Below, one piece after another: positions 49,560-60,848 of a stretch of DNA of 64,000 nt. The notes beneath the pieces were generated by a model. It was given only the letters and a program-made list of their open reading frames with translations, was not told where the DNA came from and did not search any database. The stretch lies in contig VZTI01004088.1 of assembly GCA_013397865.1 (NCBI GenBank), forward strand, positions 3,238,322-3,302,321, written 5' to 3'. The translations under genes and the position numbers were made by a program. Position 1 is the stretch's first letter, and each line of letters opens with the position of its first letter. The DNA comes from Struthidea cinerea. Taxonomy: Eukaryota; Chordata; Aves; Passeriformes; Corcoracidae.

Positions 49560-50740
49560 GACCCAGCCTAGCCAGAAGCTAAAGCCCTCTGGCAGTGTCA
49601 CGGAGTCCCAGGCCCCCTCAGTGGACTCTTTGATTCCAGCTCCTCCTAAGGAGGACAGCAGAGCTGAGGCTGGAAACCCAGGCAGGAAGCAGTGCCCTGA
49701 GCTGTCCTGAGGCTCAGCTCAGGCTGTGTTGGAGAAGTGCCCTCCAGCTGTTGATGCTGACAGGACACTGTGAAGGGAGCCCCACCACAGCTCCTGACAG
49801 TTCATTAGCACCATCAAAGTGTTCTACCCATCCATTAAATCGTGTTACCCATTGTGAACCCCAGCTGAGGACTGGGTTCTGTGTATCTGGTGTTTGTGCA
49901 GAGGTGCTGGCAGAGGGGGCTGCAGGGCAGCCTCTGTGAGGAGAGGTCGGGGCTGTCCTGTGCTGGACATGGCCAGTTCCAGCCTGTTCCAGGGGGCTCC
50001 AACAGACCCACCACACAACACAGCTGAGCCCCTCAGCCAAGATGGTGGCACCTCTGGGGAATGTATTTGAGAAAAGGGAAAACACATCTTGTAGCAGCTG
50101 TGAGAGGTAGGACTAAAAAAACAAGTGAGAGAAGCAGCCCCACAGACATTCTGATCAATGCAGAAGAAGGGGCGGGAGGTGCTCCAGACACTGGAGCAGA
50201 GATTCCCCTGCAGCCCCTGGAGAAACCTCTGGTGAGGCAGCTGTGCCCCTGCAGCCCATGGAGGACTGTGGTGTAGCAGAAACCCACGCTGCTTGACGAC
50301 CCCATGCCAGAACAAGGAGATGTGGCCTAGAAAGAAGTTGCAGCTTGTGGAGAGCTTGCCTTGGAGCAGGGTCCTGACAGGACCTGCAATCCCATGGATA
50401 GAAGCCCACTGTGGAGCAGTCTGTTTCTGGTAGTTTGGATGCTGCAGGAAAGACCCATGCCAGAGCAATTCCTGAAGGACTGTCAGCTGTCATCATGCTG
50501 GAGGAAAGGAAGATTGGGAATAGGAAGGAGCGGCAGAGATGAAGCATTATAAACTGACCTCAACTCCCATGCACCTGTGTCTCCTTTCCTGCACCACTCA
50601 AAGAGAGGAAGTAGAGGAGTTAGGAGTGAAATTGAGCCTAGGAAGAAGGAAGGCGTTGGGGGGAAGGTGTTTTTAACTATGTCTTTATTTGTTACTATCC
50701 TACTCTATTTTTAATTGCCAATTAATTAAATTAACCTGCT
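49560..50740 (+). mobile_element. Avian interspersed repeat, LTR-like (probably endogenous retrovirus derived)
   Basis: Contains repeated phrases typical of a common bird repeat: GCAGCCCCTGGAGAAACC, CTGCAGCCCATGGAGGAC, GCCCACTGTGGAGCAGTC, GCCAGAGCAATTCCTGAAGG, CAAAGAGAGGAAGTAGAGGA, and a tail resembling ACTATCCTACTCTATTTTTA with ATTAATTAAATTAA. A TATA-like GTATTTGAGAAAAGG near 50061 and the AT-rich 3' part suggest an LTR. The family name and exact ends need a repeat library. No intact viral gene is visible. Confidence 0.6.
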
Positions 50741-51594
50741 GCAGCATGGCTTTCCCTTCACATGGTGCTGTTGGTAATGCTGGCTTTTGCCTGCTCAGCA
50801 CTCAGGAAGGTGCCCAAGTCACCTTTCTGCACCCTGAACATCAGCTTAATGGAGAGAATCCTCTTGGAGGCACTCAGCAGCCTGAGCTTGCTGAAGCGAG
50901 TGGAGGTCAATATGATCAGCTGGCATGTGGGCAACAGAGACATGACCTCCAGCTGCTGTCACCACTTTCTGGAACCAGAGGATGGGTTTTGCCACATCCA
51001 GTTCTCCTAGGGATCCCATGCTTTACTGTGCATGCACAAGATCATTAAGGATGATACTTTGTGCAATGATGTGCAGCTTTCATTGACACAAAAGCTAAAT
51101 TCTTGCCTTGCCAGAAATGTTGGGCCCCTTATTCTGGAGCAAATAGTGAGAAATGCAGAAGGGAGCAAGGTTTGAAGCTGGTAGAAGGCAGTTGTCACGC
51201 TGGAAGGAAGAGGATTATTCTTTACCTAGGAGCATCCGCCATCTAGGAGAGGAAAGGTTTAACAGCTCTGTGTCTCTGTTTCCCTTCCCCTGGAGGGACT
51301 TCAAAGATGAAGGAGACTTTTCTGGGGATTCACAGTGGAATGAAAGGGAGGGAAAGAAAGGTTCCTCAGCTGAAGGGGATAGACTTGTGGTTTGTGAGGC
51401 AAGGACGGGAAATGGGAGACATAGGAAGTTTCTCAGCCAGCAGTAGGAAGTTGTATCTGCATACGAAAAACCCTGACACCGTGGTAACTGCACAGAAAAT
51501 GTGTATCTGTTGAGGATCCTGTGGCTACCTACTTGGGCTGAGTAGTTTTGTAAAAACGGCTTATAATGTTTGTACCCAACTGTCTGTTTTGAAG
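50741..51594. other. Intergenic, between the LTR-like repeat and serpin gene 3
   Basis: No gene supported. ORFs on both strands are short and lack motifs. May include more of the repeat at its left end. Confidence 0.5.
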
Positions 51595-51616
51595 TAAAGA
51601 AGAACTTGACAGAAGA

Positions 51617-51635
51617 TTTATTTATTTGTTTATTA
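51617..51635 (-). terminator. Polyadenylation signals (AATAAA cluster) of serpin gene 3
   Basis: Overlapping AATAAA motifs on the minus strand (AATAAACAAATAAATAAA), about 95-112 nt after the TAG stop at 51729-51731. This predicts a 3' UTR of roughly 120-140 nt. Confidence 0.75.
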
Positions 51636-51728
51636 TGCGTTAGATCAGTTCTAGTCCTACTTTGCAAAGAAATTCCTGGGATGTGCACAGGCTCTCCTCT
51701 CTGCACCAGAGAGTGTAAGTGCTCTGGC

Positions 51729-51938
51729 CTAGTCTTCCTTAGCAGTTGGGTTCACAATTTTTCCCAGGAAGAGCACGCTATCGGTGCTTTTGTCAATAGC
51801 CATCATCAGGAAGGGCCTCCTGAAGGTGATGTGAGGAGGAGGAGGAAATGGTAGAGACAATGGTGAAATTTCCATCATGGTCAATGCAGCAGCCTCTGTG
51901 CCATTCTCTCTAACATCCACCGTGGCCTTGTGAATTGC
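51729..51938 (-). CDS. Serpin gene 3, exon 5 (reactive-site loop and stop)
   Basis: 210 nt including TAG. Acceptor TTTCCTTGCAG|GCAATTCAC. Encodes AIHKATVDVRENG, the loop, a Pro tract (PFPPPPH), ITFRRPFLMMAIDKS, and FLGKIVNPTAKED. Predicted P1 Leu codon 51858-51860, P1' Ser 51855-51857, and four CCT codons at 51834-51845. Confidence 0.93.
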   Translation of the reverse strand, partial: AIHKATVDVRENGTEAAALTMMEISPLSLPFPPPPHITFRRPFLMMAIDKSTDSVLFLGKIVNPTAKED

Positions 51939-54900
51939 CTGCAAGGAAAACAGAGATTATAATCTAGGCACAGAAGACAGAGAAGCAGCTGGGGGAAAGT
52001 TTGCTTGCTTTAGCACTGTGATAAGGTAATTCTTAAAAGAAAACACAGAATTAATGTAGAACTGGTGTGAAAAAAATAGTAAGTGTCCAGCCTTTTCAAG
52101 ACAAGCAAAGTTTGCTCTGAGTTCAGGGAAAGTTTTCTTCAACAGTCACTGTCAAACATGACTGCTTGCGGAGACTGAGGAACATCGAGGATATTTATTG
52201 TTCTGTTGTCTCTCAGAGTAAGGTTTTGTCCTTAATACTGAACACAAAAGAAGAAATTCGTCATTTTGTATCAATTTCTGTGTAAGCAAAATAATCCTCT
52301 CTGTAAAGACAATAGTGACAAGCTTTATAGAGTTTGTGCAACACAACCCACTGATAAGATTTTGCAGGACTTTCTGTGGTAGGTATAGCAAATTCATATT
52401 TAGGAATTCACATGAGCTATTCCATTGGTTTTTGACAGCCCTCTGTTTTCTTCCTTCATTGCCTGCAACACATCTAAAATTTCCTCTCATGAGTCTCTGC
52501 TTACCTTTCATCGATTTACTTGGCTTTCCAGGCATCAGTCCTCTATCCACAATCCAGGTGTTTCCGCATGTCATAAGGAGGAATGTGAGGAATCACAAAT
52601 AATATGTGATGGAAGGACCTCTAGAGGCCATTGAATGCCACCAATGCCCCCACACTGTGTCACCTCCAACAACAGATGAGGTTACTCAGGATCTAATCCA
52701 GTCAGGGTTTGAGTATTTCCAAGGATGGAAATTTCGTAAGTAACTCATACCAGTTTTTGATCACCCTCATGGTGAATTTTTTTACATAATACCCAATCAG
52801 AATATCCCATTTTCTATCTTGTGTGTGTTGCCCCTTGATGTATCACAGTTCGTCTGCAAGAAGAATCTGTGTCCATCTTGTCTGAACCCTTCTAAAAAAT
52901 ATCTGTAGTCAGTGCTAAGAACCCCCCCTTCACCCACCCTTCTCCTGACTGGCAACTCTGGCTCTCCCAGCCTCTCCTCAGACGCCCAGCGCTCCAGCCC
53001 ACAGCCATCCTGCTCACCCTCCACTGGACTCACTCTGCTCCAGGCTGTCCACGTGGCCCTTGTATTAGGGAGCCTCAACTGGATGTGTTGAACTCCAGAG
53101 CTAGTCTCACAAGTGCAGGGTAGAGGGAAGGATCACCTCCCTCACGACACAAGGCATATACTCCTTGGCACTCTAGAGAAATAATTTTGTTTATCTGTGT
53201 ACTCATTTCTTGTTTGTGAAGTGGGGCTATCCCTGTCCCACGAGTCTGTTGTCCATATAAATTCTGAAGTGCTCAGACAATGTAATAATGAAGGGTGTAT
53301 ACATAGTATAAGAATGACTATTCCCAAACTTATGTCATAACAATGATTCTTGTCATGCATTACTTCTTTAACGCCAGCTTTTTGTGAAATTATTCCTGCT
53401 ATGCTTTCCAGTTTTTTTCTTCTTCAGAGACTTTCAGCTAAGTTTTTAGGCTCACTGTGCAGTAAACAATTTAATATTAAACTGTAGGAACAACAACCAT
53501 TTAATGCCTAATCTTTTCCTTCCTTTATTACCATCCATAAGCAATGACTACACTCCAGGGGTGGGATCAGTCTATTTGTAGAATTAAACCTGCAGACAAA
53601 AAAGGCAGAAAAATCTCTTGATTACCATCCCTGTTTGCATACTTACTTTGGAAACCTTCAGAAGAAGATTTTTTGCCACTCCAGAGAGATCAGCCTGGTC
53701 ACTGAACACCTCTGTCACACCCATTTTCTTAAACAGGCTCTTAACATCATAGGAGCCGGAGACAGAGAATTTTGGAAGATCCAAGTAGATGTCTCTTTTC
53801 AAAAATAAATAAAAATATGAGTTTGTTATTGCAAGATCCCTTGAAGCAATATGTGTTGCAGGTATATATCCATCCCAAATACCCATGGAGCTAAGGCTTG
53901 GCTTTCTAAGACAGTGATAAATCCCATCTTAGAGAAGCAGAAACTGAGGTACCTGTCCCACCAACCACAGTCTGATCCGTGGTGCAGGGGTAGAGTGATG
54001 GTTTATGGAAGTGACTGACCGGAAACTATCCTCCTGACTGGAGAAAAAGAAATTTTATTTTCTTTTGAACGGGATTCCTCCTACTGGAGGCAGGTTCCTG
54101 AGGGCAATCTACCCGTGTGCAGGATCCTCACAACTGGGAGCTGTGACTGGGGGAGCTGAGAGGGTTCCCCTTTGGTATGAAATCACCTGATAGCTTGTCT
54201 GAGTCAAAGAAACTGAGTAATGCTTTTTCCTCAGAGCTGTACTTAGCAACTCATCATGGTATCCTAAGCTTTACCTTTCCTGGATAAGTAGTTTTGGCTT
54301 GTTCAATATTTGAAAAAAGCCACAATTAAAATACTACCTTTTTTTAAGTGATCGCAACCAGGTAGACACTGTTTCTTTCAGAAGAGCATCTTCCACCTGC
54401 TTCATTGTCCCTTCATCAGGCAGAACAAACAATGAAGTAACATTTCCTTTGTATGGGATTTCCACTACCCAGCAATACAATTTCTCATCCCTATGGACTT
54501 TAAAGTAATTTTTTTGATGCATCATTTTGACCTTAACGGAATTCTTGGCATCCAAAAAGAAGTCATCATCTCTCGTGTTGAAATTGTTGAAAGGTTTTTC
54601 CCAGGAGCCTTTGAAAAAAAGAATGAGTATAGAATTGAAAAAAAGGGACTAATAAAGGCATGTCACATTAATTGATGCTTAAAATAATGTATTTGAACTG
54701 TAGAGACAGCAACAGGCCTATCTCAGTTTAAGGATGCTTTTTCCCTGGCCATGGAAAGAATCTTTACCTCTTTTCAATGGTTTAAATAAAAAATCACACA
54801 AGTATAGGTTGAGGGTTGCACTGGAAAAGAGATGAGCCTTTGCCTGTTCAGATAATGGTAAATCTTTCACAGACTCCCAAGATTCAGGCTTATTCCTTTC

Positions 54901-55882
54901 GTGCTAATGTCACCATGTCCTGCACAGCCAAACACCTGTGCCTTTCAACAAATGGTCATAAGTTCTGAATATCTTCAGCTCTGAACCTGGTTTAAAATTT
55001 ATATTACATTGATCAGTACTTCTGCTGTTTCTTTTATTTTTTCATTCTTTTAAAATTTCTCATCTAGAAAATGATTCTTCATTTATTCTTTTTTTATTCA
55101 TATATTCTTCAAATATTTTCCTGTGTAATTTAAAAATAGAAAGACATTTTTTAAAACTAGATGATTGGATGTGTTCACAATGTGAAAAAATTTTGTTTCT
55201 TAGGACTTCTGGAGCTTATTTTTATAGCTGCTACCCATGTCTGTCACTCACCTTTAAAGAAAATGTAGTTAATGACAACCATCACAGTGTCCAGATCAAG
55301 ACTCTTGACTAAATCAACAATTTTGCCATGTGTTTTTGTTTCCACGTACTTATTGATTTCCCTTATAGCCTCTGGAGGATTCTGAAAGTTGCTAGAAACA
55401 GCTTCAGCATGATAAAAAATTGTGACGTGATCCAAAAAGTTTTGAAGCAATTCCACTTGGTTATCTACAAACAGGGCATTGCCCATGTTCAACTGGACTT
55501 CTCGGCGAGGGTCATTCAGCAGCTGGAGGACTTGCTGAAATCCCTCATGAATCTCCTGCTCCTCCATCTCTGTCAGATTGAAGGCAAGGCCTTTGTACAG
55601 CTCTCTGAGCGTGTTTGACCTGGCCCCCAGGGTGAGCATTGTAAAGGCAGTGGAGATGCTCAAAGGAGAGAAGAAAATGTTCCCATCACCCAACTCATCT
55701 CTGATCTGCTTGTAAAACTTAAATGCAAAGTCAGCATTGCTGGGGGCTAGCTTGACATAAGACAAGTTTTCACCGTCAGCCTGGGACTGGTCTTCTGGGG
55801 AATGGCGTATTTGTTGTTCCTGCTGTTGACCCTGGACTTGAAGTCCAAGAAGCAACAAACACAAACACAGTGTAGACTTCAT
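51729..55882 (-). CDS. Alpha-1-antitrypsin-like serpin (gene 3), four coding exons, predicted 419 aa
   Basis: Predicted secreted inhibitory serpin. Segments 55882-55252, 54608-54338, 53794-53647 and 51938-51729 total 1,260 nt in one frame with GT/AG splice sites. Signal peptide MKSTLCLCLLLLGLQVQG, a Gln-rich start of the mature chain, then core from SNADFAFKFYKQI. It shares LTLGARSNT, FNLTEMEEQEIHEGFQ and LNMGNALF with gene 2, so the two are tandem paralogues. Sequons: NLTE in exon 2 and GNVT in exon 3. Loop GTEAAALTMMEISPLSLPF has P15 Gly, P14 Thr and P12-P10 Ala as in inhibitors; by alignment P1-P1' is Leu-Ser, like antitrypsin's Met-Ser, suggesting chymotrypsin-, cathepsin G- or elastase-like targets (inference). 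Four extra residues follow, from a CCT run. Confidence 0.93.
51939..53646. other. Serpin gene 3, intron 4 (contains a CR1 copy)
   Basis: About 1.7 kb, nearly three times the matching intron of gene 2. Much of the difference is the CR1 insertion at 52595-53150. Confidence 0.88.
52595..53150 (-). mobile_element. CR1 LINE 3'-end fragment, minus strand, inside serpin gene 3 intron 4
   Basis: The plus strand starts at a CR1 3' end (GATGGAAGGACCTCTAGAGG) and continues through CATGGTGAATTTTTTTACAT and CCAGCCTCTCCTCAGACGCC to GGAAGGATCACCTCCCTCAC. These are characteristic of avian CR1 3' regions. Frames are broken, so it is inactive. It is in the same orientation as the gene and lacks splice-site disruption. 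Confidence 0.88.
53647..53794 (-). CDS. Serpin gene 3, exon 4
   Basis: 148 nt. Acceptor TTTTGAAAAG|A, donor TCCAAA|GTAAGT. Encodes DIYLDLPKFSVSGSYDV, TEVFSDQADLSGVAK and LLLKVSK. Confidence 0.92.
53795..54337. other. Serpin gene 3, intron 3
   Basis: 543-bp intron, GTAGTA donor. Nothing else recognised. Confidence 0.88.
54338..54608 (-). CDS. Serpin gene 3, exon 3
   Basis: 271 nt. Acceptor TTTCAAAG|GC, donor AAAAAAG|GTAGTA. Encodes SWEKPFNNFNTRDDDFF, then SVKVKMM where the family usually has TVKVPMM, and LYCWVVEIPYKGNVTSLF. The Pro-to-Lys change is unusual, but the frame and splice sites are intact. Confidence 0.92.
54609..55251. other. Serpin gene 3, intron 2
   Basis: 643-bp, AT-rich intron. 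Nothing else recognised. Confidence 0.88.
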
Positions 55883-55899
55883 TGTCCTCCTGAATAGTT
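55252..55899 (-). CDS. Serpin gene 3, exon 2
   Basis: Acceptor TTTCTTAACAG|AACTATTC at 55900-55901, 17 nt of 5' UTR, ATG at 55882-55880, donor TTTAAAG|GTGAGT. Start chosen because it opens the signal peptide directly after the acceptor. Upstream in-frame ATG at 55921 lies within the intron. The mature part of this exon has no Cys. Confidence 0.93.
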
Positions 55900-58800
55900 C
55901 TGTTAAGAAAGAACAGAGCAACTTTTAGATCTAGAGAAGTTTTTCATTACTGGATAAAAAGATTTTGTATTCTAGATACTGATTTTCAGATGTCAGTCAT
56001 TAGAACTACTATACTTTTAGGAAATACTTTTCTACTTGGCCTCTGGACAGGCTGTTTCTAATCAGTTCTCTTAGTTTGTGACCAATGAGCAAAGGGAATA
56101 AGACGATAATGTGGCATTGCCAGGGAAGAATCAGCTTTCCTGAGGTATTATGTGTGAAAGAGTTCTTGCTTCTGATCAGCATGGCCTCAGTGCATTCCTA
56201 AATGCCTTGGGGTACATGGCTGAGTTCATATATTGGCACCCATGTGTCTCATAAGTACTTTGGCAGAGGGACCAGCTTTGGCTGATATGTTTCTGTGGCA
56301 CCCATGGTCTTGTTGTGACTTTGATTTTCAAGCACTACGGAGATGCAGTCAGTTATAGCAGTGTATAAAATGCACCTAAATGCTCAGGCCTTAAACTATT
56401 TAAAAAATTTTCCCTCTTATATAACAGCTCTGACTCAAGACCTATATTATTTCAAGATTTTACCTTAAGTGTTTCAGCAAACTGAGGATAAATCGAGAAA
56501 GTTTATTGACACTCTCCATTGCACATAAGCTATCCAGAAAGTTGCAAAGCTCAAAACTCAAGAGCTTGGGAAAAGCTACAGTGGAATCTGCCTTGCTGTG
56601 TATATGTAATTTGATGACCTTTCCTTTTCCTTTAACTGACATAAGCAAATTCTATATAAGTCCACAGTCTCTCTTCTGTCCTTTTGGGGGAAGAATCATG
56701 CAACAAATTGAAGAAGAATGCTCACCTAAATTATCTCAAATGACAGAAACTCAAACCATGAAGCAAGGAGTGGCCCTCAGGGAAATAGAAATGGTCTGAA
56801 TACTGTTCATAGCAGCTTAAGTATACTTATTCTTGAGAATGAGATTCTGCCCAGAATCTGCCTCAGGCTGTGTATCTAATGCCAGGTTCAGGTCTTGTGC
56901 CAGATTTTTTATGGGGAGTTGTTATTTCCAGGCTCCCCCTTTTTTAGATGTCCATTATGAAAAACTGGAGATATAAGCTGTTGAAGTGCTCAGTATGGGA
57001 GCTATGCTCAGCATGTCAAAAATGCTGGGTATAAACACTGATTCAGGAAAAAAAAGGCACTCTAGCTTTTGATAATTAATTTTGTTCTGGTAACAAACTC
57101 GTTTCCTATTTCCCCAAATCTGCTTTTGAGAGAGACTGATTTCTCTTCCAGGCCACTTGACTGCAAGTAGCCCAGTCCTTAAGCACAAGGGACAGAAATG
57201 GAGCTACTCTCATTAGCCCTGCATCAACCTGGAACAGTTGGGACATTGAGATTTCAACTAAATTTACTCTTCTAGGAGCAGAGACAAGGTTTTGTTCTTC
57301 ATCTCGGTATTGATGAATATTCGTTTTGGACCTCATACCCCAGTCATCCTGTCACTATAGCTAGGAGCTGGATCACTGAATGAATTCTGCTTCAAACATT
57401 CAGAATATGCTTCCAGAAGCTAAAATAATTTCCAATTACTGTACAAAATAAATTAATCACAGCAGTAAATAGCAGGGATCACACACAGCATAAATTCAAA
57501 GACTTCTAAGAAAGTAGAATATGGTACTTACCGTGCTGGACTTTTCTTTCACAGTGCTACTTCCCTCTTATTCATTTACTTCCTAGTATTTAGTTAATGT
57601 CCACTGTTAAATATTAAACAGAGTGAATAAGAGTTATTTGCAAAGCAAAGGTTGCATAAACTATTTTTTTCTGGATATCAAACATATAAAGTCTTTTTCC
57701 CATCACACAGCCAGAATGATGCCAGCACCTAGGGCTCTAAAGGGAGAGAAAGATCAGGGACTTTGCTACTCTTGGCTCGAACCAAACTGTGAGTAAAAGA
57801 GCTTTACCAATAACTATGGTAAATGAGTTCCTGGAAACAGAACATGAGAGGAACTGGAAAGCTAAGAAAAGCCCAAAACCATGAATGTCCTGTCCCACTG
57901 AACTTTCTGCACAGGATACCCTGATGCAACAATGCCAATTGAGTACCCAAGGCAGCAGCAAGTTTGTTCAGGTACAGCTCCACCCTGCCCTAAATGGCAT
58001 TATTTGATGGGCTCAGAACACTGGTTAGCTTTTTGAGGGACCTTTGATGAGTATTTTAGAAACTACTGAAGTGAAAAGCAAAGCACAGCATGGCTTGACA
58101 AATAACCAAAACAAGAAAACAAATGGAAGAATGAAATAGGCAAATTTTTCCACAGCAAAACCTTAACTGGGGAGAGAAGATCTTAACCGCTTGTGCTGTG
58201 GATGCATAGGATAAGCAAGAATTACATACATACCATACGTACCTTACACTGGGATCCCTCTCCAAGGAAGCTGAAACAGGCACAATTTAGCTATTTAGAA
58301 GGTTATTTAAGGATGAGGTGCATGGCACTTATCCTAATTAGCAATGACTAATTATTTCCATTGAATGTACATGATTTTGCCCCTGGTAAACTTACAATTT
58401 ATCTACACATAAGAATCAGCTGTCATTGTTATTGCTATGTAACTACTCTCTCTTACAAGACAGAGGCAGGGTTGGTCAGAATATATTCCTACAGAGAGGG
58501 GTTATTTTCGTGATATGTGCAAGTACCCAGAAAGTTTATTGCAGTATTATGTAAAATGACCAAGTCTCAGGAGTAGCGAGTATGCTGTTGCTTAACTCTA
58601 GTAAAGACAAGATATTTTTCTCAAGGCTAGGCCTGCCTACAGAGATGGCATTAATCTTTCAGCCCAGTCCTAATGGTTGGCTAACTATCTGCAGGATGCT
58701 ACTGTTTCTTGAGTGCAATTTCTGGGAATAGCAAAGCTGCTGCAGTGATTCCTCTCATTTCTCCCAGGAGATGCAGCAGCACTCAGCACATCAGAGAGAG

Positions 58801-58925
58801 AGTGGAAAGTTGCTTCTGTCCCTGCTCATAACTCCCAGGCACCAGATCGTCTGACCCTGGCCCAAGTCTCTTCCTAGACAAGGTTAAGACCAGCAGTTAC
58901 AGCAGACCCACAAATAATAATTTTC
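55900..58925. other. 5' flank of serpin gene 3 and spacer to the serpin pseudogene
   Basis: Noncoding exon 1 and promoter of gene 3 are expected here; one candidate is listed at 56464-56659. The rest is AT-rich with no recognised gene. No exon 5 belonging to the pseudogene at 58.9 kb was seen. Confidence 0.5.
56464..56659 (-). promoter_or_regulatory. Candidate TATA box and noncoding exon 1 of serpin gene 3
   Basis: On the minus strand a TTATATAG motif (56652-56659) is followed after about 190 nt by a good splice donor, ACTTAAG|GTAAAA, with the exon ending at 56464. This is 565 bp upstream of the exon 2 acceptor and fits the usual clade A plan of a noncoding first exon. No HNF1 or HNF4 site was confidently recognised, so this is a guess from position. 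Confidence 0.25.
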
Positions 58926-59073
58926 AAATAATAATTTTCAAAGAATCAGCTTCCCAGCAATTCCAGACAGATCAGCATGGGTAATGGATCCATCAGTCAC
59001 ACCCAGTCTTTTGGAAATCTCCCTTAGGTCATAGGTGCCAGAAATGGAGATCCTTGGATAATATATATCACTT
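58926..59073 (-). pseudogene. Degraded serpin exon 4
   Basis: Acceptor CTTCAACAG|AAG at 59074-59075 is intact. The frame reads SDIYYPRISISGTYDLRE, then KRLGVTDGSITHADLSGI and AGKLIL, clearly a clade A exon 4. It then hits TGA where LKVSK and the GTAAGT donor should be; the end is replaced by a repeated ATTATTATTTGAAA unit. The DVFSNQ motif is also altered to DGSITH. The terminal stop and missing donor make this a dead exon. The right-hand boundary assumes the family length of 148 bp. Confidence 0.85.
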
Positions 59074-60848
59074 CTGTTGAAGGCAATGGAAAATGAGGGT
59101 GAATCACCACGCATGTGTATCACCTGCATGCCAGCCAGGTGGCAAGTCTGTGAGAACACAGGGAGAGGAAAGCAGTTTGTTACTTCACTGCACATTCCTG
59201 TTGTTGAAAATGGCTGTGTCCCCAGAACACAGGGAAATGCAAGGCCAAACCAGAAATTCTGCGTAGTTTTGTGAAAGGAGAGCCATCCAGGGGAATTGCA
59301 CAGACGAGAGTGTGGCGCTCCTGGATGCTTTGAGATAAGCGGTGGCTGGGACAGGCGGACTCCTGCTCCAGGAACCAGGGGAGTCATATAAAGGACTGAC
59401 AAACATGCTTTTCCCATTGGCCTGATAATGGTCTACATGGAAGGAATTAAGGAATAATTTCATTATCTCTCTCCCTACTCTCTGCCAGTGACTCTGCTCG
59501 GTTATGCAATGTGTCTTGGTTCCTCCTTACAGGAGCAGTTTCATCCCAGGTCATTTCCTTACTTCTGTTACTGCTTGGTCATCAGATTATGGTCATCATT
59601 ATATTTCAGTTGTCGCGTGATCATCTGATTATTGTATGCTAGCATTGCAAGTTATATTTGAGGGCTTTCCAGGGCAAAGGATTTCTGACTGTAAAAACAA
59701 AATATCAGCAAGATAAGTATTGAGGAAGATAAATGTGTACATTGCGTGATAAATCCTCATGCAGCCATTTCTTGTTTCCCTATAAAGATGTATCATTCAA
59801 GGTATGTCTACAGAAGTTCATCTAAATAAACTTCTTGACATATGTGACTCCATTAAAATCAGGAGATTGGTATCATTGCAAAACTGGTGTAAGTGGAATA
59901 AAAATCAAGTCCTTTCAGTAATTTTATCTTTTTCTATAAAAGGCATTCCCAAATATACTCTCCATGTCTTACAAATATTTAATCATTTTCTCCTCAAATA
60001 AGGAAAGTGTTTTGGGCTCCCATTTCAAAAACTGGTATGACTAACAGAAAGGAAAAAAAAGCTGAAGGCTAAGCAAAAGTCTGTGACAGAACTGGGAATA
60101 CAAACTAGACCTTTTCTACTTTGTTTTCAGCTTCTTTCACCAATGCAATAGGAATTTTTGAACAGAATTTTCATATAAACTCATAGTCATCTAGAAGAAA
60201 GCTGTATAAGCAGAACCAAATACTCTATTTTTTTTCTTCTGTATTATATCTCAGAAGAAAATAAAGTCCTTTTATTATCAGTTGTGATTCCTTTTCTTAT
60301 AACAAACATTTTACCTCAGATGATTATTTCATCAGTGTTCAGAAAATAATATTTTATCTTTCCTACTTTGTCCATACCTAATCTCCTAGCATTGAATGAA
60401 AAAGTGTTTCCAAGAGCATGCAACCATTTAAGGCCTGATGTGAATTCCATTGGAGTCAATCAGCCAATATTTTAACGTTCAAGATGGGTAATCTGTCACT
60501 GATGGCTCATCTCAGATTTTCCTGATGTATTTTCCAATAAATTCTCAGCCGAAGATAGTGGAGTTGTAGACATACTTGGCACCACCAAAGCTTTTCAAAA
60601 CTAGTTGTTAGAAGTTTTATAAAAACCACTCAAACAAAACAGGGGTGAAAATAAATAGTAGGTAGACTTCAAGACCAAAACTTTGCTCTCAAAATGAATC
60701 TTAGCTTGAATTTCTTTTTTCAAAAGATACATCAAACTCAAGTAATTAAGACTACAGACCAAACCCCTTAATTAATTATAATGGTACAAGAACTTATAGA
60801 TGGAATGTGTAACTCCCAGAATTAAAATAAATGACAGAAAATTAAAAT
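59074..60848. other. Spacer between the two serpin pseudogene exons
   Basis: A clade A exon 3 should lie here if both remnants are one gene. A frame at about 59340-59460 with FHVDHYQANGKSMF looks faintly like the FxVD start of exon 3 but loses similarity at once, so I did not call it. Otherwise AT-rich, no gene. Confidence 0.5.

Noticed and set aside
49845..50468. 207-aa minus-strand ORF
   Set aside because: Lies antisense within the LTR-like interspersed repeat; best explained as chance in a GC-rich repeat.
59340..59463. Possible serpin exon 3 of the pseudogene (FHVDHYQANGKSMF)
   Set aside because: Only the FHVD part resembles exon 3; there is no VPMM, LSC or GNAT-like block after it.
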